From: Pseudonocardiales bacterium
GTDB lineage: Bacteria > Actinomycetota > Actinomycetes > Mycobacteriales > Pseudonocardiaceae
Direction of reading: 5' to 3'
Length of the DNA: 60,441 nt
NCBI GenBank assembly: GCA_019241525.1
Contig: JAFAWY010000046.1
Coordinates: 1 to 60,441, forward strand
Positions 18,376-26,691 of the stretch are shown here, piece after piece. A model generated the notes under the pieces. It ran no database searches. It was not told where the DNA came from and saw only the letters and a list, made by a program, of their open reading frames with translations. The first letter of the stretch is position 1. Each line of letters begins with the position of its first letter. The position numbers and the translations under genes were made by a program.

Positions 18376-18840
18376 TTACTGATCTGCAGGCGTAGGCCGG
18401 TGATTACGCGGTATCCAGCGCCGCAGCAACAGCAGTGCCAGCACGACAAGCACGATCGCTGCCGCGGGAGCGGGCCGTTGCCGTACTACCTGCGTCAGCT
18501 GGCCAACACGCCCTGCGACTGGTTCAGGGACCTGTGCCCGGGCCTGTTCGGTCAGCTCCCTCGCCTGCCGCGTCAGCCCGCTGGCGCTGTCCTGCACGGC
18601 TTCCGTACCGTCGTGCAGCTGCCGCGTCATGTGTCCAATCTTGTCTTGCACGGTGTCCTTGGTGCCTGACCACGCATCCTTGACGGCGGCGGGCACCTTC
18701 GCTTTGTGCGCAACCGCCTCCACCTTGCCGGCGAGCCGCTCACGACCATGGGCAATACCTTCACGGATTCCCCGCGACGCGTTGCTCAGAGACGTTCCGA
18801 CGGCAGCTGAACGGGTGACCTCAGGCGACGAAGTAGACAT
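18376..18840 (-). CDS. Tail-anchored coiled-coil protein (DUF3618-like)
   Basis: A 154-residue protein with an amphipathic helical body rich in Ala, Gln and charged residues (for example GLTRQARELTEQARAQ) and one C-terminal membrane helix (AAAIVLVVLALLLL) followed by a basic tail. It would be anchored to the inner face of the membrane. The start at 18840 is fixed by AGGAGGGG eight bases upstream; the open frame beyond it is not used. Similar proteins in actinomycetes are often called DUF3618 or PhaP-like; the assignment is by architecture, not a clear motif. No operon partner. Confidence 0.6.
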   Translation of the reverse strand: MSTSSPEVTRSAAVGTSLSNASRGIREGIAHGRERLAGKVEAVAHKAKVPAAVKDAWSGTKDTVQDKIGHMTRQLHDGTEAVQDSASGLTRQARELTEQARAQVPEPVAGRVGQLTQVVRQRPAPAAAIVLVVLALLLLRRWIPRNHRPTPADQ

Positions 18841-19470
18841 GGTGAACTCCCCTCCTTGAATCGCGGTCATCATGCTGTTAACACTCAGTTACCCGTCTTC
18901 ACCGTCCGTAAAACACAGATCCGACAAACTTCTGTGCGGGCCGAGGACAGAGCGACTGGACACACCTACGGCTGCCGGCAAGCGCGCCGTTAAGGCCACG
19001 GACCTGCACACAGCGGTGACGGCCGGACGCGGGGGAGGTCGGCCCGGCCGTCACGCTAGCGGTGATGAAACGCGACTCGTCACCTTTGGGCGGCCCGTGT
19101 TGGCTACGGTGATCGCCGCAGCGCGTCTGGTGGAGTGGATGACGCACCGAGGACGCATTCGCTAGAACCATATGATGGGGCAATTCCAGCCCACCTGGAC
19201 CGTCGCTGCGCCGATCGGTCCCACTTGACCGGCAAGCGGCACGAACTGATCAGCCGCGCCGATACCCCTTGCCGAGGTGCGCTTTATTGACGACACGCGC
19301 GGGCCTATGCTTCTGGCGGCGAGATGGCTAAACCTGATGGCCCAAGTCACGCTCTCGGACCGGTTGATTAAACAACAACTCCATATGAGCCTGCGGCGCA
19401 GCGATTTAATTTTCTCGCTGCGCCATTTTCCCGCAATGCAAACCTACGTTCACTCACATGGCTGCGTGCT
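18841..19470. other. Intergenic region
   Basis: About 630 bases between divergent or unrelated small genes. Open frames here lack ribosome sites and protein-like composition. Nothing is supported beyond the promoter region that the - strand gene at 18840 must have. Confidence 0.4.
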
Positions 19471-19765
19471 CATGGACAACCCAATCAATACTCCGATTGA
19501 ACAGGCAGCGGCGGCGCTGGCCAACGCGGCAACCCTGCCGATGACGGTGACGGACGAAGAGACGTTGACGCTGGTCCGTGACCTCGCTCGGATCGCCCGC
19601 CACCTCGGCGAGCTCACCGCGGCTGCCCGCGACCGTTGGGCAGACTGGGGAACAGTAACTCCGCACCTGCAGCAGGCCGAAGCACTCGCAGCCGACACCA
19701 CTCGATGTTTGAGCCACGCCGCGGGTACTTACGCCTTCCACATCGTCCGGCTAGCCCCCACGTGA
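19471..19765 (+). CDS. Small hypothetical helical protein
   Basis: About 97 residues from ATG 19471. The sequence is an alanine-rich set of amphipathic helices (TLVRDLARIARHLGELTAAA, then LQQAEALAADTTRCL). The frame is open upstream to 19277, but that part is low in protein character, so the internal ATG is preferred. No domain is recognised. It is convergent with the zinc-ribbon-like gene at 19783-20292, 17 bases apart. Similar Ala-rich helical proteins accompany many actinomycete plasmid or DNA-binding genes, but no function is inferred. Confidence 0.55.
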
Positions 19766-19782
19766 CGGCCTGGTTTCGGTAA

Positions 19783-20292
19783 CTACTCCCGCGGCATACA
19801 TTCGGTACAGGCCCACAGCCGAACCGCGAGGAAACCAACAACCACAATCATCAACCGCGGGCCGATGCCTTTTTCGACTTCATCGCTCATTCCGCAACCT
19901 GCACAGCTCGGGTGCTCGGGCGCCACGAGTAGGTAGGTACATTCCTCGCACACCACCAAGTCCGGTAGCCACAAAGCCATGTGCACTGGCGCTGGTCGCT
20001 CTGCGGTGGGGTTGTGTGGGCAGGTACGCGCGTGGCCATCCAGCCAGCGAGCGGCAGCCATCATGATCCCGAGTCGCAGCCAGCCAGGCTGCTCAGCAAA
20101 CCCTAGGTTCCGATGATCGACCCCCGGTGCCTGCAGCAGTCCACCGATCAGATCGTCCCGCGCCGCATCGAGTTGGTCTTCCCGCCCGACCGGAATGTCG
20201 AGATCGGCCAGCAATTCGGCTTCCCGGCCCTCGGTGATGGCCTCATCGATCCGGAGTATCAGATCGGTCAAGTTTGGTTCGGGTGAGTCCAT
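19783..20292 (-). CDS. Hypothetical protein with cysteine-rich zinc-ribbon-like segment
   Basis: A 169-residue protein. The N-terminal half is helical and acidic. The C-terminal half has Cys pairs VCEECTYLL and PSCAGCGMSD near residues 116-137 that could hold a zinc ion, then a hydrophobic stretch (MIVVVGFLAVRLWAC). ATG 20292 follows AGGAGA. A His/Cys site (HARTCPHNP) precedes the ribbon. No known family is recognised; a metal-binding or DNA-related role is only a guess. Confidence 0.6.
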   Translation of the reverse strand: MDSPEPNLTDLILRIDEAITEGREAELLADLDIPVGREDQLDAARDDLIGGLLQAPGVDHRNLGFAEQPGWLRLGIMMAAARWLDGHARTCPHNPTAERPAPVHMALWLPDLVVCEECTYLLVAPEHPSCAGCGMSDEVEKGIGPRLMIVVVGFLAVRLWACTECMPRE

Positions 20293-20738
20293 GATCGTTT
20301 CTCCTGGACTGGGATCTCGTCCTCGTATAGACCCGCCGGCTGTTCGTATGTCGGTGAAGTACCCCCTGATGCTTACACCTGATCGTCAGGTGCCGTGCCA
20401 CCGGTAACACCGCACTGGCTGTGGGCAACATGCTGATTGGGCTTACGCAAGCGCTGCGCTGCGGCAATCAGTAAGGGCAGATACAGTGTCAGCCCGGTGA
20501 TCATGTCGAATATCTGTTCAGCTCATCGTCGACCATGTCTGCGTTCGCCGTCGGTGACCTGGCCGTTGGCCACGGGTCGTGGAGCCCGCAGGCGGCCGGC
20601 GCGGGAACCTAAGTGAAGGACAGCGGCCCGCTGAGACGTGCCGAGCTCTGTTCCGAGCGCGACGCAGTGCGATGGTCCGGCCGTCCGGAGAAGTGCTGGC
20701 CTATTACATGCAGGGTGTGCGGTGGAGGGAGAAGAACT
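20293..20738. other. Intergenic region
   Basis: About 450 bases with no supported gene; it must hold the promoters of the divergent genes at 20292 (-) and 20739 (+). Confidence 0.4.
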
Positions 20739-21122
20739 GTGGGATTAACCAAAATCTGGATAAGGACGCTCAGCGACGGCTTGATCCGGGCTGACCACAT
20801 CGTCGGGATCGACGCCCACCCCACTCCACCGCTGGCAGGCAAGCACGCTCACTGGCTGCTCGACGCCATCCTGCCGACTCCGGTAGGAAGCGGCCGCGGT
20901 CCCACATGGGATCTGTCCGCGCTGCACCGGACCCTGCTGCAGACTTCTGAGGAACCAATGGACGGACCGGTGTCCTTGGCCCGCCTGCTCGCCCAACTCG
21001 ACAGTGCGGACGCCGCCGGCGTGATCATCCCCAGCATGGCTCCAGCTCCGGGGGACCCGTCGAGGAATTTTCCGCAGTTCTCGTTCGTGCCGTTTGCGAC
21101 GGCCAGCGACCCAAGCCCTTAG
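20739..21122 (+). CDS. Small hypothetical protein
   Basis: A 127-residue protein starting at GTG 20739, which has GGAGGGAGAAG 5-15 bases upstream. It begins VGLTKIWIRTLSDGLIRADHI, with a hydrophobic-charged mix suggesting a small alpha/beta domain. No family is recognised. The frame is open further upstream to 20613 but without protein character. Two hairpins follow its stop. It stands alone. Confidence 0.6.
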   Translation: MGLTKIWIRTLSDGLIRADHIVGIDAHPTPPLAGKHAHWLLDAILPTPVGSGRGPTWDLSALHRTLLQTSEEPMDGPVSLARLLAQLDSADAAGVIIPSMAPAPGDPSRNFPQFSFVPFATASDPSP

Positions 21123-21137
21123 CCGTCCGGAAGGGAA

Positions 21138-21210
21138 AACCGCGGTTTATTCGCGGTTATCCAGCGGGCTGTGATCTTGGGGCCAGCGGAGCCGAAGATC
21201 CGCTGGCCCC
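21138..21210 (+). terminator. Tandem hairpins after the gene at 20739
   Basis: A first stem AACCGCG/CGCGGTT (21138-21158) and a second, stronger one GGGGCCAGCGGA/TCCGCTGGCCCC (21179-21210) follow the stop by 15 and 56 bases. Neither has a T run. Confidence 0.6.
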
Positions 21211-21645
21211 GCAACGGCGACGATCGCGAAATGAGAGATCACGCGGTGATCTGCTTGTCCAGGTGCTCGGCCCATCACCCTGCTGAGTCACTTCCTCCAA
21301 CGCTCGCTATAGATTGTCTATTCCAGCTACCACCAATTCATTGTGGACCACGGGCGCGCAGGGGGGCCGGAAGAGTGTTGAGTAGAAGCTACCCACGGGG
21401 TAAACGACCTCGCGCGCAGCGGGCCACCGAGCGAGACGGCTGTTTACCTTGGGCCTGACCCGGATCCCCAAGGAGGCGCTCCTCGGGCGATGCTGTGACT
21501 GCAGCGGCATACTCACTGCGCTTGAGACTTGACACAAGCTCACTCTGAAGCTATAAGAAGGCACTAACTCGCGAGCTGTTCGGATAGGCACCTACTCGGG
21601 ATCCAGACTCGACCCGAGACGATGAGCTACCGGGAGTGATCGAGG
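21211..21645. other. Intergenic region
   Basis: About 435 bases with no supported feature. Confidence 0.4.
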
Positions 21646-21969
21646 ATGGCGGACATGACGCCCCCGACATCGGCGGCGCCGGAGTTCGTGGACCTGATTT
21701 GCGCCGACCAGGCTTTGCTCCATGCCGAGTTCGAGGCGATTGTGGCTGCGAACTTCACGCCCTCTCCACCAGGTGACCGCTTGCCAGGTGGCGAGTCCAA
21801 TGCGTTCAATAATGTCCCGATCGGCTTCGGCTGGTCCCGGGCGAGTAACCGTGCCCCCAGCATTTCCAGGCACGCGCTCAGCACTTTGTATCGGCAACGC
21901 TCTCCTCCGGCACCGGCGTTACCAGTGGAATTTAATTCGGATTGGACCCGACAGACAAAAGGCAGGTGA
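21646..21969 (+). CDS. Small hypothetical protein, C-terminus uncertain
   Basis: About 107 residues from ATG 21646. The first 40 codons (EFVDLICADQALLHAEFEAI) have strong GC3 and read as a conserved acidic helical segment seen in small actinomycete proteins. After about codon 45 third-position bias drops, so a frameshift may exist near nt 21770. It ends 11 bases before the repeat hairpin at 21981. Function unknown. Confidence 0.45.
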   Translation: MADMTPPTSAAPEFVDLICADQALLHAEFEAIVAANFTPSPPGDRLPGGESNAFNNVPIGFGWSRASNRAPSISRHALSTLYRQRSPPAPALPVEFNSDWTRQTKGR

Positions 21970-21980
21970 TGTACCGATCA

Positions 21981-22044
21981 CCCGACATGGAGACATATCG
22001 GGTCGATAGGTGGCTATAAATCCCGGATATGTCTCCATGTCGGG
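21981..22044. repeat. Dispersed palindromic repeat, copy 1
   Basis: Left arm CCCGACATGGAGACATATCGGG (21981-22002) and right arm 22022-22044 are inverse copies with one inserted base, around a 19-base spacer. It lies between two convergent genes and could end transcription of both. The arms contain the core GGAGACATATCGGG shared with copies at 23503, 37639 and half a copy at 31896. Confidence 0.75.
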
Positions 22045-22060
22045 CGTAGAACCAGCGGAA

Positions 22061-23500
22061 TCAGGACTGGGTGAGGAAGGCGGTGGCGGTGCTGCGAGCC
22101 ATGAGGCTGCTGGACTGGGTGGAGTGGCCTGCTCCGGGAATGATCACGAGGCGGCCACGGGGCGCATGCGCGGTTTCTTGCTGAGCCCATGGCAGCGGCG
22201 TCGACAGGTCGTGGTCGCCAGCCAGCAGCAGCACCGGAACCGCGGGTAGGTCACGGCCCGCAGGGAAGGCGACCACCGGCGTCGACGGCCACTGCTCGCA
22301 CGTCACCGCGATGCCATTGCTGGCGGCAGTGGTGCGATCATACGGAAAGAATGCTGCATCCGGCAATGCGGCGACCGCGCGTTGGGTGGCGGCCTCCCGG
22401 CTGGGCACCGGCGTGGCCGCGTCACCCCACGGCCCGCGCAGGTCTTCGCACAACGTGCTGGCATGCAGCCCCTGGCTGAGTTCGTCAGCCGTGGCAGCCT
22501 GGTCCCGGTGCTCGGCGGCCACGATGGCGTCCAACGGCGAGTGATCACCGCGCACCGCGGCGTGCAACGCAGCGGGGACATCGGCCAAGTTTGGCGTGCC
22601 GATGGTCAGCGCGGTGAGCGTGTCGAGCAGCTCCGGGCCATCATGGCGGGCCTGGACCACGGTAGACAGCTCTTGCGCCGGATCCGTCGGGCACCCGTTC
22701 TCCTGGCACACCATCCGTAGCACTTCCGCGGTGCGGCTGAGACTGGCCAGCTCCAACGGGTCGAGGTTGTCGTGCGGTACCACCGAGTCCAGCACCAAGC
22801 GCGACACCCGGTCCGGGTGAATGACCGCGTAGCGTGCGGCGACGAACGTGCCGTAGGACACGCCGTCGATGGTCAGCTTCTCCACGCCCAGAGCCTGGCG
22901 TAGCGCGTCCAGGTCGGCGACCGTGTCCTCGGTGGTGAAGAACTGCCGGTCCGGGCCGATGGCCTGGGCGCATGCCCCCACCACGCCGGCCGGTGGCACG
23001 GTCAGGTCGGAACTGCCCATCACCTCTTGCAGTTGCGGGCATTGCAGTGCCCCCGCGCCGGTGCCGCGCTGGTCGATAAAGATCAGGCGGTAGTCACGCA
23101 CCACGGGAGGCTCGAACATCAGGTTGGCCACACTCGATGCGAAAGGCAGCCCAGGCTGCCCGGGGCCGCCGGTGAGGAACACCAGCACTCCGCGCGGAGC
23201 CGCCGCGTTATCGGTCATCGCCACCTGCAACGCCAGCTGACCATCACGGTGCGGACCCGGATGCAGCCCGGCATGATCTAGCGGCACGGTCAACGTCGCG
23301 CAGCTGAACGTGACAGAACCGGCGTCAGGCGCAGTGGTGCCAGATGCGGGCGAGATGCAAGGGTGAGCACTGCTCAGCACCGCAGGCGGGTCCGCTTCTG
23401 GTACCGGAGGTTGGTCGGCCGCTGGTCGCGACGGCCGACTCGCACATCCGACGAGACCGATGCACAAACAGACCGCAAGCACAAGCACAACCCTTGCCAT
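22061..23500 (-). CDS. Secreted TAP-type alpha/beta hydrolase lipoprotein
   Basis: A 479-residue hydrolase of the tripeptidyl aminopeptidase-like group. The N-terminus (VVLVLAVCLCIGLVGCASRP) is a signal peptide ending in a lipobox, so it should be lipid-anchored outside the membrane. The oxyanion segment GGPGQPG, the nucleophile elbow GVSYG near residue 213-217, the acid in LLAGDHD near 428 and the His in IPGAGHSTQ near 455 complete the triad. It would release N-terminal peptides or hydrolyse esters. ATG 23500 is chosen by the signal peptide; only two bases separate it from the palindrome at 23503, so there is no ordinary ribosome site. Confidence 0.85.
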   Translation of the reverse strand: MARVVLVLAVCLCIGLVGCASRPSRPAADQPPVPEADPPAVLSSAHPCISPASGTTAPDAGSVTFSCATLTVPLDHAGLHPGPHRDGQLALQVAMTDNAAAPRGVLVFLTGGPGQPGLPFASSVANLMFEPPVVRDYRLIFIDQRGTGAGALQCPQLQEVMGSSDLTVPPAGVVGACAQAIGPDRQFFTTEDTVADLDALRQALGVEKLTIDGVSYGTFVAARYAVIHPDRVSRLVLDSVVPHDNLDPLELASLSRTAEVLRMVCQENGCPTDPAQELSTVVQARHDGPELLDTLTALTIGTPNLADVPAALHAAVRGDHSPLDAIVAAEHRDQAATADELSQGLHASTLCEDLRGPWGDAATPVPSREAATQRAVAALPDAAFFPYDRTTAASNGIAVTCEQWPSTPVVAFPAGRDLPAVPVLLLAGDHDLSTPLPWAQQETAHAPRGRLVIIPGAGHSTQSSSLMARSTATAFLTQS

Positions 23501-23502
23501 TA

Positions 23503-23567
23503 CCCCGACACGGAGACGTATCGGGGTGAGACAGCGATGTGAAATCCCCGTATGTCTCCATGTCGGA
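23503..23567. repeat. Dispersed palindromic repeat, copy 2
   Basis: Left arm 23503-23526 and right arm 23546-23567 are inverse copies around a 19-base spacer, the same spacing as copy 1. It abuts the ATG of the hydrolase, so it must be in its promoter or leader. With copy 1 it brackets that gene. Confidence 0.75.
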
Positions 23568-23695
23568 GTATGGGAACTGGGGAGATCCGGCGGCGCTATT
23601 GAGGTCGGCATCACACGGATGCTAGGACATCGTCCCTGGTGAGTTGGCCCCTGCACGAGAGACTATGGACGTAGCCGAGGGATTGGGAGGGGATC

Positions 23696-24139
23696 ATGAA
23701 GGTCGAGGAGATCCTGAAGTCAAAGGGCCGATCAGTCGAAACCATCGAGGCTGACGCGACCATCGCTGAGGCAATAGGCCGGCTCAATGGACCCCCACAA
23801 ATCGGGTCGCTCATCGTTCCCGACGAGATGGGGCAACACCCGTTCGCCGGCCTGCTTACCGAGCGCGACATCATCCGGAGCCTCGGCAAGTACAGTTCCA
23901 AGTTGTTGACCATGCGCGTCGGCGACGTGATGTCACGCAACGTTCCCACCTGCTCCCCGCAGGACAACATCGCTCGGCTGATGCAGCAGATGACCGCCTC
24001 CCGCTACCGCCACCTGCCGGTGGTCGAACGGGGACAGCTTGTCGGCCTGGTCAGCATCGGCGACGTGGTGAAGGGCCGCATCCAGGAGATGGAGCTGGAG
24101 ACGAACCTGCTGCGAGACCTCTACATCGCGCGCAGCTGA
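23696..24139 (+). CDS. CBS-domain protein
   Basis: A 147-residue protein made of two CBS domains (about 8-62 and 76-135). Motifs such as FAGLLTERDIIR and PVVERGQLVGLVSIGDVVKG are the usual strand-helix-strand ends that bind adenosyl ligands in a pair. It would act as a soluble energy- or ligand-sensing subunit. GGAGGGGATC precedes ATG 23696. The broken gene at 37871-38277 belongs to the same family. No partner enzyme is adjacent. Confidence 0.85.
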   Translation: MKVEEILKSKGRSVETIEADATIAEAIGRLNGPPQIGSLIVPDEMGQHPFAGLLTERDIIRSLGKYSSKLLTMRVGDVMSRNVPTCSPQDNIARLMQQMTASRYRHLPVVERGQLVGLVSIGDVVKGRIQEMELETNLLRDLYIARS

Positions 24140-24161
24140 TGCCCTTTTGAGGAACATGCTT

Positions 24162-25583
24162 TTAGCCAGCGCCGGTAAAGGTGAACGCAAGGATGGCGCC
24201 CGGATTGGCGAGCTTCTCCGTCGGTGGACCGAATTTCGGACCGGACAGGCCGTTGGCATCGGTGGCGATGTAGACAGTTCGATAATCCGGGCTCAGCGCC
24301 AGGTCCCGGTAGCGGTTGGTGGTCTTGAATAATTGGGTGATGTCGCCCTGGACCGAACCGCCGTCCTGGGTCAGCCGCAAGCAGTACAGCGCCCCGTTTT
24401 TCAGGCTGGTCACCAGCAGGGAGTTGCGCCAGCCATCGAAGATGCCCTCGTTGGCTGGCACGTAGTCGATGCTGGAGGGCGCGATCGAGGGCCAGCAGAT
24501 GTATGCCTGGTCACCGCACGCCGGATCCTGAAAGTTGTATCCGTTGGGCACGGGGTACAGCGTCTTTAAGGGCTCCACATAGTCGGGGCTGTTCCACGCC
24601 GTCTCCGGTTGCTGGGGGACCGACGGGGGGATCACAAAATTGTTGTAGTGCAGGCTGGAACACGGCGGGTTGGTCGATGCGGACCAATTCGCATAGACAT
24701 ACGACTCACCGTCCCGGAAACCAGACACGTAGGGCCAACCGTAGTTCTTACCGGGCTGGATGAGGTTGATCTCATCGTCGGCCTTGGGGCCGTGTTCGGA
24801 GGAGTACAACCGCCCTTCCGGCCCAAAGACCAGACCCTGCAGGTTGCGGTGTCCGTAGGAGTAGATGTGGCTGCGCACTCCATTGATCACCGGATTGTCC
24901 GGCGGCACGCTGCCGTCAAGGTTCAAGCGCAGCGTCTTGCCGACATAGGTCGCCCAGTTGCGCGTACGAACATCGTCAGCAGTAGGTATGTCTTGCGCCC
25001 GTATCGGGTTGCAGAAACGCTGGAACTGGTTATTTCCCTGATCCCCGATCGAATAGTAGAGCTTCTGATCAGGACCGACCAGCAGGCGCCCGGAGTTGTG
25101 GTCGGTGCTCGCCGGTAGACCCGTGATCAAATCCGTTGGTTTGTTCAGGGTGCGCGCTGCCGGATCGAAGGTGAACCGGACTATCTTGGCCCTCCGATCG
25201 ACCCCCGGATCGGGGACGGCGTTATACGTGTAGGCAAGGTAGACGTCATTGCTGCCATGCAGGAAATTCGCCGGAAACGCCATGCCGAGTAAGCCGTCCT
25301 GGCTTTCGGTGGAATACACGTCGGAGATCGTGGCCACGGTGCTCTTCGACCCGTCCGACGGGTTTACCCGGGTCACGCGCTTGCCCGTCTTTTCGGTGAC
25401 CCAGAGAAAACCGTCGGCTCCCCAGGTCAACTCGTAAGGATCGGCCAAGCCGGTGGCCAGCACGCGGAAGCTGAACGGTTCACCCGCCGGCACCGATCCT
25501 GACGGCTGCGCCGGGGACGCGGTACATCCGGTTACCGACAACGCGGACAGGGCTGCGACGGCCAAGGATCGTTGCACGCGCAC
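24162..25583 (-). CDS. PQQ-dependent sugar dehydrogenase-like lipoprotein
   Basis: A 473-residue glucose/sorbosone dehydrogenase-type six-bladed propeller. The signal peptide and lipobox (LSALSVTGC) make it an exported, lipid-anchored protein. Family motifs are LTWGADGFLWVTEKTGKRV, QDGLLGMAF, DHNSGRLLVGPD and EHGPKADDEINLI. It would oxidise an aldose or related alcohol with PQQ outside the membrane; no electron acceptor or PQQ biosynthesis gene is nearby, and many actinomycete homologues have unknown substrates. GTG 25583 is the start used. It is convergent with the CBS gene. Confidence 0.85.
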   Translation of the reverse strand: MRVQRSLAVAALSALSVTGCTASPAQPSGSVPAGEPFSFRVLATGLADPYELTWGADGFLWVTEKTGKRVTRVNPSDGSKSTVATISDVYSTESQDGLLGMAFPANFLHGSNDVYLAYTYNAVPDPGVDRRAKIVRFTFDPAARTLNKPTDLITGLPASTDHNSGRLLVGPDQKLYYSIGDQGNNQFQRFCNPIRAQDIPTADDVRTRNWATYVGKTLRLNLDGSVPPDNPVINGVRSHIYSYGHRNLQGLVFGPEGRLYSSEHGPKADDEINLIQPGKNYGWPYVSGFRDGESYVYANWSASTNPPCSSLHYNNFVIPPSVPQQPETAWNSPDYVEPLKTLYPVPNGYNFQDPACGDQAYICWPSIAPSSIDYVPANEGIFDGWRNSLLVTSLKNGALYCLRLTQDGGSVQGDITQLFKTTNRYRDLALSPDYRTVYIATDANGLSGPKFGPPTEKLANPGAILAFTFTGAG

Positions 25584-25670
25584 CGGCTCATCGTGCCTGA
25601 TGCAGTAGCCAGTCCATTACTCAGGGTCGCCGGCTGGTAGCAGCCGAGTCGGCTCCTGAATCGGTAGGGG

Positions 25671-26465
25671 CTAATAGGGGTAGGGCGTGACCCGCTCGCG
25701 CCGACCTTCGCTGCCGCGGATGACCAAGGCCACCACGACCCCGGTCAGAAAGCCCAGCACGTGGGCCAGGTAAGCGACCGACCCTGCCTGGGAGACCGCG
25801 TAGCCGGAGGTGTAGACCCACTGCAACAAAAACCACAGGCCAAGCACGAACCAGGCTGGCAGTCGCAGCGGTATGAAGAGCAAAAACGGCACCAGGCTCC
25901 ACACCCGCGCCCGTGGATACAGGATCAGGTACGCGCCCAGCACGCCCGCGATGGCGCCGGAAGCACCGATGAGCGCATCGGTCGATCCCGGGTTGGCAAT
26001 CGCGAAGCCGTAGGTGGCCAGCATCCCGCACCCCAGGTAGAACAGCAGGTACCGCAGGCGCCCGAACCGGTCCTCGACGTTATTGCCGAAGATCCACAAG
26101 AACAACATGTTCCCGAGGATGTGCAGCCAGCCGCCGTGCAGGAACATCGAGGTCAGCGCCGAGACTAACGGGCTTTTGTGGTAGCTCGGCGGGGTCAGGA
26201 TGCAGGCGGGTCCGCGCGGGCCGTCCCCGACCTCGCCGTCGGCCACCACGGGCAGCTGCTGGTTGTGGACCAACTCAGCGGGAATCGCCGCGTACTGGTC
26301 GAAGAAGGCCTCCTGCTGGCAGGTCTGCGCCAAGCTGTCCGCACCAGTCACCGTGATCGACGCAGCGGGGGTGAGCAGGAAGACCACGAAGTTGACCGCG
26401 ATCAGCGTGTAGGTGACCCACGGGGTGCGCTGCACCGGGTTGACGTCACGGACCGGGATGACCAC
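25671..26465 (-). CDS. Rhomboid-family intramembrane serine protease
   Basis: A 264-residue membrane protein with about six helices. The catalytic serine is in IGASGAIAG (near residue 170) and the His of the dyad in AYLAHVLGF (near 240); HGGWLHILGNM is the family's conserved helix-2 segment. It would cleave single-pass membrane proteins within the lipid bilayer. GTG 26465 is the likely start; the ribosome site is weak. The loop near 55-85 is longer than in E. coli GlpG. It lies divergent from the Hsp70-like gene. Confidence 0.9.
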   Translation of the reverse strand: MVIPVRDVNPVQRTPWVTYTLIAVNFVVFLLTPAASITVTGADSLAQTCQQEAFFDQYAAIPAELVHNQQLPVVADGEVGDGPRGPACILTPPSYHKSPLVSALTSMFLHGGWLHILGNMLFLWIFGNNVEDRFGRLRYLLFYLGCGMLATYGFAIANPGSTDALIGASGAIAGVLGAYLILYPRARVWSLVPFLLFIPLRLPAWFVLGLWFLLQWVYTSGYAVSQAGSVAYLAHVLGFLTGVVVALVIRGSEGRRERVTPYPY

Positions 26466-26691
26466 CTCACTAGCTTGCCCGTCACCGACCGCGAACGTGA
26501 TGACTGCGGCCCGAGAGTTTCTGGATTGGATCCGAGGCGGCCTTCGCCTCGGCGATCACTCGGGCTGGGTGGCGACGACCCACCACCACCATCGTGACGA
26601 CGGGAACAAAGAGCAGGCGGTGAGCTTGCGACACTGTTGATCACTTTAGTGGGGGGCAAGCTACTATTTCCCCACTGTTCTGGGAGACGCG

